Shown piece by piece: positions 61,547 to 64,000 of a DNA stretch of 64,000 nt. The translations under genes and the position numbers were made by a program. This DNA is from Lysobacterales bacterium (GTDB lineage: Bacteria; Pseudomonadota; Gammaproteobacteria; Xanthomonadales; Ahniellaceae): contig JADKHK010000013.1 in the NCBI GenBank assembly GCA_016721845.1, positions 1,966,501-2,030,500 of the forward strand. The letters run 5' to 3'. How positions within the stretch are numbered: the stretch's first letter is position 1; the number at the start of each line of letters is the position of its first letter. The notes below the pieces were generated by a model. That model ran no database searches. It had not been told where the DNA came from and saw nothing but the letters and a program-made list of their open reading frames with translations.

Positions 61547-62982
61547 GCCTTGCCTTCCTTCAGATGTCCACGGGTGCCGACTTCCTGTGCGACCACGCCG
61601 ATGTCCCCGGCGCCCGCCATCAGCACGAAATCGCGATCCCGCAGCAGCGGCGCGAGTGCGCCTGGCAGTTCGCGCGCGTTCTTCACCAGCACTGGGTCGA
61701 TGCGGCCACGGGCGCGCACGGCGCGCGCCAGCGCCTTGCCGTCGGCACCAGCGATCGGCGCTTCTCCGGCCGGATAGACCTCGGTCAACACCAGTACGTC
61801 GACAGTCGACAGCACTTCAGCAAACTCGTCGAGCAGGTCGCGCGTGCGCGTGTAGCGATGCGGCTGGAAGGCCATGACCAGGCGACGATCCGGCCAACCG
61901 CCGCGCGCAGCCTCGATGATCGCGGCGAGTTCACGCGGATGGTGGCCGTAGTCGTCGACGACCAAGGCCTTGCCGTCCGCGATGTCGAGTTCGCCATGCA
62001 GATGGAATCGCCGACCAACGCCGCGGAAACGGGCGAGTGCGCGCACGATCGCGTCGTCGTCGACGCCGAGTTCCCAGCCGATCGCTGCCGCTGCGAGTGC
62101 GTTCAACACGTTATGGCGCCCTGACAACGCCAGCTCGACCGCCACCGGCGCGGCGCGCTCGGGCAGCCACAGGTCGAATCGCATGCGGCCCGATCCGGCG
62201 CGGATGTTGGTCGCGCGGACATCGGCCTCCGGGTGTTCGCCATAGGTCATCACGTTGCGCGGCGTCTCGGCCGCGAGGGCCGCGACTTCCGGATCGTCCA
62301 GGCACAACACCGCGAGGCCGTAGAACGGCAGACGATGCAGGAAATCCGCAAACGCCTTCTTCACCCGATTGAAATCGCCGCCATAGTTTTCGAGGTGGTC
62401 GGCATCGATGTTGGTAATGACGGCGAGCATCGGGCTCAGCAACAGGAACGAGCCATCGGACTCATCCGCTTCGGCCACCAGATATTTGCCGCTGCCGAGG
62501 CGCGCATTGGTGCCGGCGGAATTGAGCATGCCGCCGATCACGAACGTCGGGTCGAGCCCGCCTTCGGCGAGCACGCTCGCGAGCAGGCTGGTGGTCGTGG
62601 TCTTGCCGTGCGTGCCGGCGACAGCGATGCCTTGCCGGAAGCGCATCAGCTCGCCGAGCATTTCCGCACGCGGCACCACCGGAATGCGGCGCGCCTTCGC
62701 GGCCAGCAGTTCCGGGTTGTCGGGCTTGATCGCACCCGAAACGACCATCGCATCGGCATCGCCGAGATGTTCAGTGGCATGACCGCGCTCGACGCGAATG
62801 CCCATCGCTGCGAGACGGCGCGTCGTCGCGTTGTCGCCGAGATCGGAACCGCTGACTTCGAAGCCGAGGTTGTGCAGCACTTCGGCGATGCCGCACATGC
62901 CGGTGCCGCCGATGCCGACGAAGTGCACGCGCCGATACACCTGCATCAGGTCCGGACGCGTGCCGATGCGACGCAGGGTCAT
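61543..62982 (-). CDS. murC: UDP-N-acetylmuramate--L-alanine ligase
   Basis: First peptide-adding step of peptidoglycan synthesis. The 479-residue product has the N-terminal Rossmann part [18 protein letters not shown], the ATP site [49 protein letters not shown] and [15 protein letters not shown], and the C-terminal domain [16 protein letters not shown] with FQPHRYTRT. The ATG at 62982 overlaps the murG stop by 4 bp and has TGGAGG upstream. It overlaps ddlB by 4 bp at the end. No murB follows, as in E. coli. Confidence 0.98.
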   Translation of the reverse strand: MTLRRIGTRPDLMQVYRRVHFVGIGGTGMCGIAEVLHNLGFEVSGSDLGDNATTRRLAAMGIRVERGHATEHLGDADAMVVSGAIKPDNPELLAAKARRIPVVPRAEMLGELMRFRQGIAVAGTHGKTTTTSLLASVLAEGGLDPTFVIGGMLNSAGTNARLGSGKYLVAEADESDGSFLLLSPMLAVITNIDADHLENYGGDFNRVKKAFADFLHRLPFYGLAVLCLDDPEVAALAAETPRNVMTYGEHPEADVRATNIRAGSGRMRFDLWLPERAAPVAVELALSGRHNVLNALAAAAIGWELGVDDDAIVRALARFRGVGRRFHLHGELDIADGKALVVDDYGHHPRELAAIIEAARGGWPDRRLVMAFQPHRYTRTRDLLDEFAEVLSTVDVLVLTEVYPAGEAPIAGADGKALARAVRARGRIDPVLVKNARELPGALAPLLRDRDFVLMAGAGDIGVVAQEVGTRGHLKEGKA

Positions 62983-64000
62983 GGCGACACCTCCAGGCAA
63001 TGTTGCGCAACGACGCGATCGGCATCGGGCTTGGCGAGCGAGCGCGCGGCTTCGGCCATCGCCAGACGCCGCGCAGCGTCCTGCGCGAGCGCGCGGATGC
63101 GGGTCGCAAGATCGGTCGTATCGAGTTGCGTTTCGGGAATGCACTGCGCTGCACCGGCCTCGACCAGCACGCGCGCATTCGCGGTCTGGTGATCGTCGAC
63201 CGCATGCGGGAACGGCACCAGGATCGATCCGACGCCAGCCGCACAGAGTTCGGCCAGCGTCAGCGCACCGGCACGCGCGATCACCAGGTCGGCCTCGCCG
63301 TACGCGGCAGCCATGTCATCGATGAACGGTTCGACCCGCGCATCGACCTGCGCCTCGGCGTACGCCGCACGCGCGTCGTCGAGCATGCGCGCGCCGCACT
63401 GATGGCGCAGCGTCAAGCCGAGATCGCGCAACTGCGAAAACGCCTGAGGCAGCACACGATTCAAGGCACGCGCACCTTGAGAACCGCCCAGCACCAGCAC
63501 GCGCAATCCGACTCGACCCGCGAAGCGCGCGTGCGGCGGTGGCAGCGCCGAGATCTCGGCACGTACCGGATTGCCGACCCAGATGCCATTCGGCAACGCA
63601 TTCGCGAAGCCGCACAGCACGCGCCTTGCGAGCTTGGCCAGCACCTTGTTGGTCAAGCCCGGCAGACGATTCTGTTCGTGCACCAGCAGCGGTCGGCGTG
63701 TCAGCCACGCCGCCAGCCCACCCGGACCCGCCGCAAAGCCGCCGAAACTGATGACTGCGCGCGGCTGGTGGCGACGCAGCACGCCGATGGCGTCGATCAC
63801 CGCACGCGCCAGCCGCCATGGTGCCGCGACCAGCGCCAGCGCGCCCTTGCCGCGCAGCGCGCTGATGCGCAATGTGTCGAGCGTAATCCCGGCCTTGGGT
63901 ACAAGCTGGTTTTCAAGTCCATGCGCCGAACCCAGCCAGACCACCGGCACCGACTGCGCTTGCAGCGCACGCGCGACGGCGAGCCCCGGGAAGATATGTC
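62979..64000 (-). CDS. murG: undecaprenyl-PP-MurNAc-pentapeptide GlcNAc transferase, N-terminus cut by window edge
   Basis: GT28 enzyme that converts lipid I to lipid II on the inner face of the membrane. About 340 codons are present. The cut end reads [13 protein letters not shown], the start of the GGTGGHIFPG acceptor loop, so only some 15-20 residues are missing. Other motifs: [76 protein letters not shown] and the donor site [35 protein letters not shown]. The stop overlaps the murC ATG. Confidence 0.97.
   Translation of the reverse strand, partial: HIFPGLAVARALQAQSVPVVWLGSAHGLENQLVPKAGITLDTLRISALRGKGALALVAAPWRLARAVIDAIGVLRRHQPRAVISFGGFAAGPGGLAAWLTRRPLLVHEQNRLPGLTNKVLAKLARRVLCGFANALPNGIWVGNPVRAEISALPPPHARFAGRVGLRVLVLGGSQGARALNRVLPQAFSQLRDLGLTLRHQCGARMLDDARAAYAEAQVDARVEPFIDDMAAAYGEADLVIARAGALTLAELCAAGVGSILVPFPHAVDDHQTANARVLVEAGAAQCIPETQLDTTDLATRIRALAQDAARRLAMAEAARSLAKPDADRVVAQHCLEVSP

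Overview
The window is high-GC DNA from a gammaproteobacterium of the Xanthomonadales, probably Rhodanobacteraceae-like (Dokdonella, Tahibacter or Ahniella relatives). This rests on the order sucD-sucC / pilS-pilR / pilin / pilB / pilC-pilD-coaE, on the dcw-secA-mutT block, and on a secreted protein ending in an LFADGFE-type tail. The genus is an inference. I saw no rRNA, tRNA, CRISPR array or transposase.

Left third (1-27 kb). Housekeeping genes are mixed with secreted and surface proteins. In order: a left-truncated FG-GAP repeat protein (-), proBA (+), a PhaZ7-like extracellular PHB depolymerase (-), an OPT-family transporter (+), a von Willebrand A lipoprotein followed by a small SFPD-repeat exported protein (-), clpB with a candidate heat-shock promoter (-), a TonB-dependent receptor (-) divergent from a NarL-type two-component pair (+), a large secreted alpha/beta hydrolase (+), a 2066-residue BNR/Ig-like-repeat protein whose gene carries eleven 273-bp tandem repeats (-), then pgeF and rluD (-). 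The rluD-pgeF-clpB block known from E. coli is thus split here by about 13 kb of accessory genes.

Centre (27-38 kb). bamD (+) converges on nadE (-). A perfect 26-bp inverted repeat of REP type separates nadE from sucCD (-). Next is an AT-richer island: two tandem TPR/GT41 (SPINDLY/OGT-like) glycosyltransferases (+), a PglD-like sugar acetyltransferase and a DegT-family sugar aminotransferase (both -).

Type IV pilus locus (38-51 kb). pilS-pilR-tfpZ-like is followed by three tandem pilin genes, each with its own sigma-54-type promoter (GG-N10-GC). A glutamine-hydrolysing asparagine-synthetase-like gene lies on the other strand, then come pilB, pilC, pilD and coaE. PilS/PilR would drive the pilin promoters, PilB powers and PilC anchors assembly, and PilD matures the pilins. 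The neighbouring glycosyltransferase/amino-sugar genes and the amidotransferase are candidates for pilus or surface-glycan modification (inference).

Right end (51-64 kb). A Nudix-ThiE-like fusion, secA and an M23 peptidase (-), dciA-like (+), then the 3' half of the division and cell wall cluster on the minus strand: murG (cut by the right edge), murC, ddlB, ftsQ, ftsA, ftsZ, lpxC. Most of these genes overlap by 4-17 bp.
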